NCBI RefSeq assembly: GCF_009749395.1
Contig: NZ_WBIR01000008.1
Location: 1-64,000 of the forward strand
Direction: 5' to 3'
Source: Agromyces salentinus
Lineage (GTDB): Bacteria > Actinomycetota > Actinomycetes > Actinomycetales > Microbacteriaceae
Length of the DNA: 64,000 nt
The number at the start of each line of letters is the position of its first letter. Within the stretch, counting starts at the first letter, position 1. Below, piece by piece: positions 52,797 through 61,669 of this stretch. A program made the position numbers and the translations under genes. Below the pieces are notes generated by a model, which was not told the origin of the DNA, did no database searches, and was given only the letters and a program-made list of their open reading frames with translations.

Positions 52797-53809
52797 GATG
52801 CCCTCCTCAGGCGCGGATCGATGAGCACGTAGGCGATGTCGACCAGCAGGTTGGCCAGCACGTAGAAGGCGGCGACGAGCATGACGATGCCGATCACGAC
52901 CGGCATGTCCTGGCTGCTCACGGCCGTCACGAGGACCTGGCCGATCCCGGGGCGCGCGAACACGGCCTCGACGACGACGGCACCCGAGATGGTGGCCCCG
53001 AGCGCCCATCCCGAGAGCGTCACGGCCGGCAGCACGGCGTGCCGCAGCACGTGCCGCAGGCGGATGCCCACGTCGCTCATGCCCCGCATTCGCGCGCTCA
53101 GCACGAACGGCGAGTCGAGCGAACGCTCGAACTCCGTGCGCGTCGCCTGCCCGAGGAACCCGGCCAGCGGGATCGCGAGGGTCAGGGCCGGCAGGATGAT
53201 GCCCACCGCACCGGTGCCGCCGATGACCGGGAACCAGCCGAGCGTGAGGGCGAACACGAGCAGCAGGATGATGCCGAGCCAATAGTGCGGCAGGCCCGCG
53301 GCCGTCGTGTCGAAGAACCCTCCGAGCGCGTTCACGACCGGCCCGCGACCGGCGGTGAGGGTGACCCAGACGACCATGATGATCCACGCGAACGCGAGGG
53401 CGGTGAGCGTGAGCACGATGGTCGCCCCCAGCTGGTCGGCGATGATCGCGATCACCGGCCGGTGCTGCTGGTAGGAGAGCCCGAGGTCTCCGACCACGAG
53501 TCCCTTCAGGTAGGTCAGGTACTGCACGATGAGCGGATCGTGCAGGCGGTACTCGGCGTTGATGGGCGCGAGTTCCTCGGGCGTGCGTGCGATCGCCTGC
53601 CCGGCGCGGATGTTGAGGATGACGGTCGCCCGGTCCCCCGGCAGGGAGGCCTGGGCGAAGAAGGCCGCGGTGGCGGCACCGAGCAGCACGAGCACGGCGC
53701 CGACCGCCTTCCCGGCGACGAGTCTCAGCGTCGCCGGGCCCCGCCGCGGTGCGCCTGCCTCACGGCCGGGCACCGCGGCATCCGTCTCACTGGACGAAGT
53801 GAGCGTCAT
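52793..53809 (-). CDS. ABC transporter permease (DppB-like)
   Basis: A 338-residue permease: a variable N-terminus, first segment (about 33-52), a periplasmic loop with the family's LPGDRATVI...YRLHDPLIVQYLTYLKGLVVGDLGLSYQQHRPV, then five more segments and the EAA-like loop SARMRGMSDVGIRLRHVLRH. The ATG at 53809 overlaps the binding protein's end by 23 bp. Confidence 0.93.
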   Translation of the reverse strand: MTLTSSSETDAAVPGREAGAPRRGPATLRLVAGKAVGAVLVLLGAATAAFFAQASLPGDRATVILNIRAGQAIARTPEELAPINAEYRLHDPLIVQYLTYLKGLVVGDLGLSYQQHRPVIAIIADQLGATIVLTLTALAFAWIIMVVWVTLTAGRGPVVNALGGFFDTTAAGLPHYWLGIILLLVFALTLGWFPVIGGTGAVGIILPALTLAIPLAGFLGQATRTEFERSLDSPFVLSARMRGMSDVGIRLRHVLRHAVLPAVTLSGWALGATISGAVVVEAVFARPGIGQVLVTAVSSQDMPVVIGIVMLVAAFYVLANLLVDIAYVLIDPRLRRAS

Positions 53810-55427
53810 AGAACGTCGGTCCTCCCTGTGCGTTCTCCTGCCAGACGCCCTGGAGCCCCGGCGACACGGCCAGCGTGGAGAGTCGGTCGTAGACGCCGAT
53901 GGCGAGTGCGTGTTCGGCGATGTACTCCTGCGCCTGCTCATAGAGCGCGTTCTGCGCGTCGACGTCGGGCTCCGAGTTCGCCGCGAGGATGATGGCCTGC
54001 AGCTCGGGGTAGTCGGTGAACGAGGCGTTCCAGTTGTTCGGCTCGCCGCCGGCTCCCGCACCCCAGTTGATGTGGAGGATGCCGCTCGTGACGGCCGTCC
54101 AGTAGCCGGGGTAGATGTCGCGCTCGTCGGGCTGGCTGTAGGCACCCGCGAAGGCCTCGGCCTGGGGCACCGGGATCAGGTCGACCTTGAATCCGGACTT
54201 CGCCGCCTGCTCCTGCACGCCCTGCAGGATCGAAGCGCCGTCGGCGTTGATGATCGAGCCGGCGAAGTACGGAAGCGTCACCTGGAGCGGCTCGCCGTCC
54301 TTGGTGCGCGTGCCGTCGGAGTCCTCACCTGTCCACCCGGCCTCGTCGAGCAGCTCGGCCGCCTTGTCGACGTCCTGGCTGTACCAGTCGGCCGCCTTCT
54401 GGCTGTAGCCGGGGGTCGTCTGGCTGACGCCGCCGTTGCCCTCGTAGGGGATCACGCCGCGGCCGATGGACTCGACGATCTCCTCGCGGTCGATGGCGTA
54501 GGCGAAGGCCTGTCGCACCTTCTCGTCGGTGAAGACGCCCTGCGCCGTGTTGAACGTGAGCTGCTGCGGACGGCCGGGCGTCACGTACTTCAGCAGTTCG
54601 AACCCGGCGTCGCCGGTGGCATCCCACTGCACGGCGGGCACGTCGTAGATGGCGTCGACCTCGCCGCTCTTCAGCGCGGCCACGCGCGTCGTCGCATCGG
54701 CGACGAACTTCCAGACGATCTCGTCGACGTAGGCGGGGCCGGTGTGCTCGGCGTTCGCGGGCGGCGACGTGTACTCGTCGTTGCGCGTGAGGACGATCTC
54801 CTGTCCGCGGTCCCAGTGGTCGACGACGAACGCGCCGGAGCCGATCGGCGACGCGCAGTTCTCCTCGTCGCTGCGGGTCTCGAGCGCCTGCTGCGACTGG
54901 ATGCCGAAGTAGCCCTGCGTGAGGTTGTCGGCGAGGCGGGGGTACGGCGACGAGAGGTCGACCTGCACGGTCAGGTCATCGACGGCCGTGGCGGACTCGT
55001 AGTAGCCGCCGAGCCAGGCGAACGCGGTGCTGTTGCCGCCCTGGTTCACCCAGTGGTCGAAGTTGTAGGCCACGACCTCGGCGGTCAGGTCGCTTCCATC
55101 GGTGAACTTCACGTCCGGCTTGAGCTCGAACGTCCACTGCAGTCCGTCGTCGGAGACGCTCCACGACTCCGCCAGCCACGGCACGACCTCGTGGTCCGCA
55201 TCGAGGGAGACGAGGCTGTCGAGCACGTTGTAGCTGAGGTACGCCTGCTCGATCCAGCCGCCGAACACGCACGCCGGCTCCTGCTGGTGGGCGTACGTGA
55301 TGGTGCCGCCCTCGACGAGTTCGCCGGCGGGCGCCGGTTCGGCGCCGGTCGCGGCGCATCCCGAGAGCGCCAGCAGCGCAGCTGTGGCTGCGACGATCGC
55401 GGCGATGGAGTGTGGTCGTGGCGTCAT
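53787..55427 (-). CDS. ABC transporter substrate-binding lipoprotein (family 5)
   Basis: A 546-residue extracytoplasmic binding protein with lipobox LSGC at about residues 21-24 and the SBP_bac_5 layout (LAESWSVSDDGLQWTFELKPDVKFTDGSDLTAEVVAYNFDHW; AFAYAIDREEIV). AAGGAGC precedes the ATG at 55427. First gene of a seven-gene operon with the two permeases, the ATPase and three flavoenzymes. Transport of a sulfur-containing organic compound is inferred from the downstream monooxygenases. Confidence 0.93.
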   Translation of the reverse strand: MTPRPHSIAAIVAATAALLALSGCAATGAEPAPAGELVEGGTITYAHQQEPACVFGGWIEQAYLSYNVLDSLVSLDADHEVVPWLAESWSVSDDGLQWTFELKPDVKFTDGSDLTAEVVAYNFDHWVNQGGNSTAFAWLGGYYESATAVDDLTVQVDLSSPYPRLADNLTQGYFGIQSQQALETRSDEENCASPIGSGAFVVDHWDRGQEIVLTRNDEYTSPPANAEHTGPAYVDEIVWKFVADATTRVAALKSGEVDAIYDVPAVQWDATGDAGFELLKYVTPGRPQQLTFNTAQGVFTDEKVRQAFAYAIDREEIVESIGRGVIPYEGNGGVSQTTPGYSQKAADWYSQDVDKAAELLDEAGWTGEDSDGTRTKDGEPLQVTLPYFAGSIINADGASILQGVQEQAAKSGFKVDLIPVPQAEAFAGAYSQPDERDIYPGYWTAVTSGILHINWGAGAGGEPNNWNASFTDYPELQAIILAANSEPDVDAQNALYEQAQEYIAEHALAIGVYDRLSTLAVSPGLQGVWQENAQGGPTFYDAHFVQ

Positions 55428-55828
55428 GGGCGTGCTCCTTCGGGGCATGCGGGGTGGCTGTGTGAGCGGCGACGCTACCGGCCTCCCGCACCGCCCGCCA
55501 CGGGCCCGTGTCACGCTCGTTTACGCGGGGTCACCAGACGTCGTCATGGGTCACGAAGGGCAGGTGAGGGACACATTTCGTAGCCTGCTTGACAGCCGAT
55601 CGGGGCCCTCGCGGCGCCTCACGGGGCTCGCGCCGGAATGCCTGTTCGACGCGACGGCCGTCCCCGCGCGCCTGAGTGCAGGATCGGCGCCTGCGGGCGC
55701 ATCCGGTACCGCCGAACGCGCACTCTGCCGCCGATCCGGCACTCCAGCAGACACGGCCTTGGCTAGGCCAGATCCGGCGCACCGTCAAGGGGTTGGCCGC
55801 GCGGCGCGCGCTTGCGAGGATCGGACGC
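55428..55828. other. Intergenic region upstream of the ABC/monooxygenase operon
   Basis: 401 bp separating divergent genes. Apart from the REP-like inverted repeat (55674-55744) I see no gene. Promoters for both directions must lie here, but no clear -35/-10 pair stands out. Confidence 0.6.
55674..55744. repeat. REP-like inverted repeat
   Basis: GAGTGCAGGATCGGCG (55674-55689) is the reverse complement, with one mismatch, of CGCCGATCCGGCACTC (55729-55744). The arms continue less perfectly inward. It shares the TGCCGGAT core with the palindrome in tilS. Confidence 0.7.
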
Positions 55829-56089
55829 ATGAGCGAGCACGAGAACGAGAACGTCGTGACCGAATCGACCACCGGCACGCAGGACGCCCCCATCCAGGAC
55901 GGCAGCACCACCGACGCCGATGACGGCGACCGCCTCGAGGGCGTGATCGAGCAGATCCGCGCCGACATGCTCACCGGGCGCGCCGACGACGTGCAGCGCA
56001 TGGCGCGCGAGCGTCTCGAGCAAGCGGGCCTCAGCGCCACGCAGAACGACGTCGACGCCGTCGTCTCGGCGGTGCAGTCGGCGTCCTAG
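55829..56089 (+). CDS. Small acidic protein (86 aa), unknown
   Basis: An 86-residue protein with a Glu/Thr/Asp-rich disordered first half and a helical second half (LEGVIEQIRADMLTGRADDVQRMARERLEQAGLSATQNDVDAVVSAV). No family recognised. It is followed by a short tandem repeat. Confidence 0.55.
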   Translation: MSEHENENVVTESTTGTQDAPIQDGSTTDADDGDRLEGVIEQIRADMLTGRADDVQRMARERLEQAGLSATQNDVDAVVSAVQSAS

Positions 56090-56099
56090 GCGCCCGCGG

Positions 56100-56153
56100 C
56101 GGCATCGCAGCCGCATCCGGCATCGCAGCCGCCTCCGGCATCGCAGCCGCATC
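56100..56153. repeat. Three tandem 18-bp units
   Basis: Three consecutive copies of an 18-bp unit containing GGCATCGCAGCCGC; one base differs in the second. It lies between the 86-residue gene and the PHP gene. Confidence 0.85.
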
Positions 56154-56227
56154 CGAGCCGACGGGCCGGGACATCGTCGACGCGATGGCCCGGCCCGTTT
56201 CTCGTCCCGCGGGGCGGATCCCCGGAG

Positions 56228-57241
56228 TCAGCGCTGCGCCGCCCACTCGACGAGCTGCTCGGCCGGCCAGGTGTTGACGATGCGCTCGGCCGGCACCCCG
56301 TTGGCCTCTGCGCGAGCGGCGCCGAGCTCGAGGAAGGCGAAGTGCCCGGGCGCATGCGCGTCGCTGTCGATCGAGAAGCGGCATCCGGCCTCGAGGGCGA
56401 TCGCGATCAGGTCGTCGGGCGGATCCTGGCGTTCGGGGCGCGAGTTGATCTCGACGGCGACGTCGTGCTCGGCGCAGGCCGCGAAGACGGCCTCGGCGTC
56501 GAAGGTCGACTGCGGCCGCGTGCCCCGGGAGCCCTCGACGAGCCGGCCCGTGCAGTGCCCGAGCACGTTGGTGCGGGGAGTGCGCACGGCGCGCAGCATC
56601 CGCTCGGTCAGTTCCTTCGACTCGGTGCGGAGCTTCGAGTGCACGCTCGCGACGACCACGTCGAGGCGGTCGAGCATCTCGGGCGACTGGTCGAGCGAAC
56701 CGTCGAGCAGGATGTCGACCTCGATGCCCGAGAGCAGGCGGATGCCGCCGTCGGCGTTCAGGCGGTCGAGCACGTCGAGCTGGTCGAGCAGGCGCTCGGC
56801 GCTCAGCCCGTTGGCGATCGTGAGGTTCGGCGAGTGGTCGCTGATCACGAGGTAGTCGAGGCCCACGAGCTCGGCCGCGCGCGCCATCGTGGAGATGGGC
56901 GTCGTGCCGTCGGACCAGTCGGTGTGGCTGTGCAGGTCGCCGCGCACCTTCGCGCGAAGGCCGGTGGATGCCGCCCCGGAGACCGGGCCGCTCTTCTCCC
57001 GGAGCGCGACGAGGTAGGCGGGCACGCGCCCCTCGACCGCGTCGGCGATGACCGCGAACGTCGTGTCGCCGATGCCCGCGGTGCGCTTCAGCCGCCCGTC
57101 GCGCACGCGCTCGGCGAGCTCGGCCGCCGGGACGTCGCCGATGATGCCGGCCGCCTTGCGGAACGCCTTCGACTTGAACGCCGACGCCCGGTCGCGCTCG
57201 AGCAGGAAGGCGATCTCCTCGAGGGCGGCGATCGGATCCAT
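56228..57241 (-). CDS. PHP-domain protein with helix-hairpin-helix N-terminus
   Basis: A 337-residue protein. The N-terminal ~90 residues are a HhH region like that of family X DNA polymerases (ALEEIAFLLERDRASAFKSKAFRKAAGII; RTAGIGDTTFAVI). The C-terminal ~235 residues form a PHP phosphoesterase with metal ligands in GDLHSHTDWSDG, ISDHSP, VASVHSK, NVLGHCTG, EINSRP and DSDAHAPG. It looks like the tail of a PolX without the polymerase core. A nucleic-acid repair phosphoesterase is likely. Confidence 0.9.
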   Translation of the reverse strand: MDPIAALEEIAFLLERDRASAFKSKAFRKAAGIIGDVPAAELAERVRDGRLKRTAGIGDTTFAVIADAVEGRVPAYLVALREKSGPVSGAASTGLRAKVRGDLHSHTDWSDGTTPISTMARAAELVGLDYLVISDHSPNLTIANGLSAERLLDQLDVLDRLNADGGIRLLSGIEVDILLDGSLDQSPEMLDRLDVVVASVHSKLRTESKELTERMLRAVRTPRTNVLGHCTGRLVEGSRGTRPQSTFDAEAVFAACAEHDVAVEINSRPERQDPPDDLIAIALEAGCRFSIDSDAHAPGHFAFLELGAARAEANGVPAERIVNTWPAEQLVEWAAQR

Positions 57242-57328
57242 CCGCCCATTCTGACGTGCGCGGCGGCGCCCGCATACCCCCCCTCCGCCGATCAGGGATG
57301 TCGCGAGTCGCTGGAGTAGCGTCGGGAC

Positions 57329-58216
57329 ATGACGTTCAACCCGAACGCCGACATCAGCGGCGGCAAGACCTCCAAGCGGGGGCGAAACACTGGCATCGCA
57401 CTGGGCGGTGGCGGCATCGGCGTGGTCGCGATCGTGATCGTCGCCCAACTCCTCGGCGTCGACCTCACAGGCCTGCTCGGCGGCGGCGGCACGACGCAGG
57501 AGGCGGCCCCCGACTCGAGCATCGAGCAGTGCCTCACCGGCGAGGACGCGAACCAGCGCGTCGACTGCCGCATCAAGGGCGCCTCGGCCTCGCTCGAGGA
57601 CTACTGGGCCGAGGCCGGGTCGCCGGAGATCGGCCTCTCGTACACGGCACCGCAGGACGTCATCCTGTTCGACCAGTCCGTCAACACCGGCTGCGGGTCG
57701 GCCACGAGCGCGACCGGGCCCTTCTACTGCCCGCCCGACCAGACGATCTACATGGACGTCACGTTCTTCGACGAGCTCGAGAGTCGCCTCGGGGCGAGCG
57801 ACGGTCCGCTGGCCCAGATGTACGTCGTCGCCCACGAGTGGGGGCACCACGTGCAGAACCTCGCCGGGACGCTGCAGGCCGCGCAGGACGGCGAGACCGG
57901 GCCGACCTCGAACAGCGTGCGCACCGAGCTCCAGGCCGACTGCTTCGCGGGCGCGTGGGTCGGCGAGGCGGCGAACACCGCCGACGAGGACGGCGTGACC
58001 TTCCTCCAGCCGCCGACCGCCGCCGAGGTCGCCGACGCCCTGAGCGCGGCCGCCGCGGTGGGCGACGACCGCATCCAGGAGACGACGCAGGGGCAGGTCA
58101 GCCCGCACGCGTTCACGCACGGGACGAGCGAGCAGCGGCAGAAGTGGTTCACCACGGGCTACGAGCAGGGGCCGGCCGCCTGCGACACGTTCGGCATCGA
58201 CGGTTCGCAGCTCTGA
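57329..58216 (+). CDS. YpfJ-family neutral zinc metallopeptidase
   Basis: A 295-residue membrane-anchored protein: short cytoplasmic N-terminus, one membrane segment (about 28-50), then the YpfJ/KPN_02809 domain with the zinc motif HEWGHH and ELQADCFAGAW, plus HGTSEQRQKWFTTGYEQG near the end. All catalytic residues are present. Substrate unknown. It diverges from the PHP gene over ~87 bp. Confidence 0.93.
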   Translation: MTFNPNADISGGKTSKRGRNTGIALGGGGIGVVAIVIVAQLLGVDLTGLLGGGGTTQEAAPDSSIEQCLTGEDANQRVDCRIKGASASLEDYWAEAGSPEIGLSYTAPQDVILFDQSVNTGCGSATSATGPFYCPPDQTIYMDVTFFDELESRLGASDGPLAQMYVVAHEWGHHVQNLAGTLQAAQDGETGPTSNSVRTELQADCFAGAWVGEAANTADEDGVTFLQPPTAAEVADALSAAAAVGDDRIQETTQGQVSPHAFTHGTSEQRQKWFTTGYEQGPAACDTFGIDGSQL

Positions 58217-58276
58217 GCGTCCGGCGGGCCGCGGGCCGCGGGCCGGCGCCCCGCCTGCCGCCGCGGCGCGGCGCGG

Positions 58277-59317
58277 CTAGAGCTCGACGACCGTCATGCC
58301 CGACCCCGCCGCGCCGGCTCCCATCGCGGCGAGCGCGTCGGGCACCTCGTCGAGGGTGATGCGCCGGCCGACGAGCTCGATCGGGCGGAAGAACTCTTCA
58401 GCGACGGCGCCGAGCATCGACGGGTACTCGTGCGCGGCCATGCCGTGGCTGCCGAGGATCTCGAGCTCCCCGGCGATGACCGCGTCCATGGGCATCGCGG
58501 CGAGCGCCGACGTGCCCACCATGAGGCCGATCTGCACGTGGCGTCCGCGCTTCTTCAGGCTGCGGACCGACGCGAACGAGGTCTCGCTGCTGCCGTAGGC
58601 GTCGACCGAGACGTCGACCCCGCCGCCCGAGGCCTCGAGGATCCGCTCGGCGGCCCCCTCACCGCCGCGCACGGGGATCGCGCCGAGCTTCTCCGCGGCC
58701 TCGAGCGCGGCATCCGACACGTCCACGCCGTAGACCGTGACGCCCGCGGCGACCGAGATCATGATGGCCGAGAGGCCGACGCCGCCGCATCCGTGCACCG
58801 CGATCTGCTCGCCGGGCGCGAGCCGGCTGCGCGAGACGATGGCCCGGTACGCGGTCGCGAAGCGGCAGCCGAGCGAGGCGGCCTCGACGAAGCCGAGCGC
58901 GTCGGGCAGGCGGATGAGGTTGAGCTCGGCCTCGTCGACGACGACGTACTCGGCGAACGAACCCCACCTTGTGAAGCCGGGCTGCGACTGCGCGTCGCAG
59001 ACCTGCTCGTTGCCGGCGAGGCACTCGGCGCAGCGCCCGCAGGCGCAGATGAACGGCGCGGTGACGCGGTCGCCCACGGCCCACCCTGCGGCCGGGTCGA
59101 TCTCGGAGCCGAGCTCGGCGATCTCGCCGGCGAACTCGTGCCCCGGCACATGCGGGAGCGCGACCGTGTCGTCGTGGCCCATCCACCCGTGCCAGTCGCT
59201 GCGGCACACGCCCGTCGCACGCACCCGCACGACGGCGCCGCGCGGCGGGCACTCGGGTTCGGGCACGTCGGCGAGTTCGGGTCGCTCGCCGAAGGCGGTG
59301 AAGAGCACGGCACGCAC
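58277..59317 (-). CDS. Zinc-dependent alcohol dehydrogenase
   Basis: A 346-residue MDR enzyme with the catalytic zinc residues in GVCRSDWHGW and GHEFAGE, structural zinc cysteines in CACGRCAECLAGNEQVC, and the coenzyme motif GCGGVG. The GTG start at 59317 has GGAGGA 6 bases upstream; the longer frame has no family similarity. Confidence 0.92.
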   Translation of the reverse strand: MRAVLFTAFGERPELADVPEPECPPRGAVVRVRATGVCRSDWHGWMGHDDTVALPHVPGHEFAGEIAELGSEIDPAAGWAVGDRVTAPFICACGRCAECLAGNEQVCDAQSQPGFTRWGSFAEYVVVDEAELNLIRLPDALGFVEAASLGCRFATAYRAIVSRSRLAPGEQIAVHGCGGVGLSAIMISVAAGVTVYGVDVSDAALEAAEKLGAIPVRGGEGAAERILEASGGGVDVSVDAYGSSETSFASVRSLKKRGRHVQIGLMVGTSALAAMPMDAVIAGELEILGSHGMAAHEYPSMLGAVAEEFFRPIELVGRRITLDEVPDALAAMGAGAAGSGMTVVEL

Positions 59318-59499
59318 GGGTTCCTCCGTTGGGTCGACGGATGTCGCAGCGGGATGGCGACGCGTCGGGTCGGCGGGAGCGCTGGGCGGCGCCTCCGCCA
59401 CGCGGCTTCGCGGGCGACGCATGCGAGCCTACCGGCCCCGTGGCCCGCATCTGCGCGGATGCACTGACGTCCGGACGGAATTGTGGAACAATCGTCGCC

Positions 59500-60453
59500 A
59501 TGCGTTTCGTCGTCGCCGTCCTCCTCGCCTCCGTGTGCTTCGGCACCACGGGCGCCGCGCAGGCGCTCGGCCCCGACGCCGACCCGTTCTCCATCGGTGC
59601 GGCGCGCATCCTCATCGGCGGCGGGGCGCTCGCGCTCGTCGCGGGCGGCAGCGTCCTGCTCCGTCGACGCCGGGAACGGGCGGATGCCGCGGCGCCGGCC
59701 GGGCGGCCCACCTCCGCGTCGCGGCATCCGCTCGCGACCCTCGCGGTCGTCGTCGTCGGCGCCCTCGGCGTGCTCGCCTACCAGCCGGCCTTCTTCGCCG
59801 GCACCGCCGCCAACGGCGTGGCCGTCGGCACGGTCGTCGCCCTCGGATCAGCCCCCGTCATCACCGGTGCGCTCGACTGGGCGCTGCGCCGGCGCTACCC
59901 CGGCGCGCGGTGGCTGCTCGCGACGGCGATCGCGACCACGGGCGTCGCGGTGCTCGCCCTCGCCGCGGACCCGACGCAGGCCTCGGCGAGCCCGCTCGGA
60001 CTCGCCGCCTCGCTCGGCGCCGGCGCCTCGTACGCGGTCTACACCCTCGCCGCGAAATGGCTGCTCGACCACGGCTTCAGCCCGACCGGCAGCATGGGCG
60101 CCCTCTTCGGCACCGCGGCGATCGCGAGCCTGCCGATCCTGCTGATGACGGATGCCGCGTGGCTGGCGACCGGGCCGGGCCTCGCCATGGCCCTCTGGCT
60201 CGGCCTCGTCGCCACGACGCTCGCCTACGTGCTCTTCGGCTTCGGCCTCTCCGGACTCGCACCGGCCGTCGTCTCGACGCTGACCCTCGCCGAGCCGCTC
60301 ACCGCCGGCGTCCTCGGAGTCGTCGTGCTCGGCGAGACGTTGGCTCCGGGATCCGTGCTCGGCCTCGCGATCCTGGCCCTGGGCATCATCGTGCTCGCCT
60401 CTGGCGGATGTCGGCGGTCGAACGTATCTTCGAAGGCATGGACATCATCCTGA
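59500..60453 (+). CDS. EamA/DMT-family exporter
   Basis: A 317-residue transporter with ten predicted segments in two EamA halves (VCFGTTGAAQALGPDADPFSIGAARILIGG; ALSGLAPAVVSTLTLAEPLTAGVLGVVVLGE). Small metabolites are the usual cargo. Its 3' end overlaps the next gene by 16 bp. Confidence 0.9.
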   Translation: MRFVVAVLLASVCFGTTGAAQALGPDADPFSIGAARILIGGGALALVAGGSVLLRRRRERADAAAPAGRPTSASRHPLATLAVVVVGALGVLAYQPAFFAGTAANGVAVGTVVALGSAPVITGALDWALRRRYPGARWLLATAIATTGVAVLALAADPTQASASPLGLAASLGAGASYAVYTLAAKWLLDHGFSPTGSMGALFGTAAIASLPILLMTDAAWLATGPGLAMALWLGLVATTLAYVLFGFGLSGLAPAVVSTLTLAEPLTAGVLGVVVLGETLAPGSVLGLAILALGIIVLASGGCRRSNVSSKAWTSS

Positions 60454-61133
60454 TCCCAGGGTTCTGGCTCGACGCCTCGTCATGGAACGACGTCGCCCCC
60501 ATCATCGAAGAGGCCGGGCACCGCACGCATCCCGTGACCCTCCCGGGTCTCGAGTCGCTCGAGTCCGACCGCCGCGACATCGGGCTTCGCGACCACATCG
60601 ACGCCGTCGTCCAGCTCGTCGACTCCCTGCCCGACCCGGTCGTGCTCGTGGGCCATTCGGGCGGCGGCACGGTCGCGCACGGCGTCGTCGACGCGCGTCC
60701 CGATCGCATCGCCCGGGTCGTGTACGTCGACTCCGGCCCCCTCGCCGACGGCCACGCCATCAACGACGAACTTCCCGTCGTCGACGGCGAGATCCCCCTC
60801 CCCGCATGGGAGGTGTTCGACGAGGCCGACCTCGTCGACCTCGACGAGGACCTGAGGGCGATGTTCCGGGCCCGAGCGGTGCCGCAGCCGGCGAGGGTCG
60901 CGAGCGACCGGATCGCGCTGCGCGACGAGCGCCGCTACGACGTGCCGGTCACGGTCATCGCCTCAGAGTTCCCGAGTTCGATGCTCGTGGAGTTCATCGC
61001 GGCCGATGCCGCGTTCACGCGCGAGCTCGCGCGCATCCGCGACGTCGACTACATCGACCTGCCCACCGGGCACTGGCCGCAGTTCACGAAGCCCGTGCAG
61101 CTGGGGCAGGCGATCGTCGCGGCGGTGCGCTGA
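60438..61133 (+). CDS. Alpha/beta hydrolase
   Basis: A 231-residue hydrolase with the nucleophile elbow GHSGGG (Ser about 74), oxyanion region LIPGFWLDASSW, and a C-terminal His in TGHWPQF. Esterase-like; substrate unknown. Coupled to the EamA gene. Confidence 0.9.
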   Translation: MDIILIPGFWLDASSWNDVAPIIEEAGHRTHPVTLPGLESLESDRRDIGLRDHIDAVVQLVDSLPDPVVLVGHSGGGTVAHGVVDARPDRIARVVYVDSGPLADGHAINDELPVVDGEIPLPAWEVFDEADLVDLDEDLRAMFRARAVPQPARVASDRIALRDERRYDVPVTVIASEFPSSMLVEFIAADAAFTRELARIRDVDYIDLPTGHWPQFTKPVQLGQAIVAAVR

Positions 61134-61665
61134 CCGCGCCGGTGTCGGTCCGGGGGCCCGCCCCGGAGCGCTCGCGCGTCGGCCGCTCGCCGGTCGGCGC
61201 GATCGGTCCGCCCGGCCGCGAGTACCAGTGGTCGACGCCTCGGCTGCAGGTGCAGGCCAGTTCGACGGTCTCCTGCAGGCCGATGGCCTGGAAGAACTCG
61301 CGGTGCGGGGCAGTAGGGGTGCTCGAGCGAGGCATCTGCGACTCCAGTCGGTCACGGCACGCCCACCGCGTGCCCTCACTGGAGAGATGCGGAACCCGCC
61401 CGATCATGACGCGAACTCACCCCCCGTTTTGGGTCGCGCGGACAACGGCACGAGACCCGTAACGTTCAGGCAACGTCTCGCAGAGGTGAGAGACACCGAT
61501 TCGCTTCCGTTACCCGCTATGCGATCGATGCCCGTACCGGTTCCCGTGCCGGCTCTCCTCCGAGCCTGAACCCGAACGAAGTACAGCCATGAAGCCAGCC
61601 CCCAGCCGGCGTAATCGTCGGCACCTGGTCACCCGCGCGGTGTCCCAACGGGATCGAACGCGCCG
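61134..61665. other. Upstream region of the exopolysaccharide locus
   Basis: 532 bp without a clear long gene. It contains a possible 26-codon leader ORF (61589-61669). The rest shows no recognisable element. Confidence 0.5.
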
Positions 61666-61669
61666 ATGA
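61589..61669 (+). CDS. Possible 26-residue basic leader peptide
   Basis: An ATG-initiated ORF encoding a very basic peptide (MKPAPSRRNRRHLVTRAVSQ..., ending RDRTRR). Its TGA overlaps the ATG of the sugar transferase (ATGA), and the latter has only a weak ribosome binding site of its own. Translational coupling would make sense, but the leader lacks a good ribosome binding site, so it may be chance. Confidence 0.3.
   Translation: MKPAPSRRNRRHLVTRAVSQRDRTRR

Noticed and set aside
56100-56153. Coding repeat of the 86-residue protein
   Set aside because: The repeat lies after the stop codon at 56089 and is in no supportable gene.
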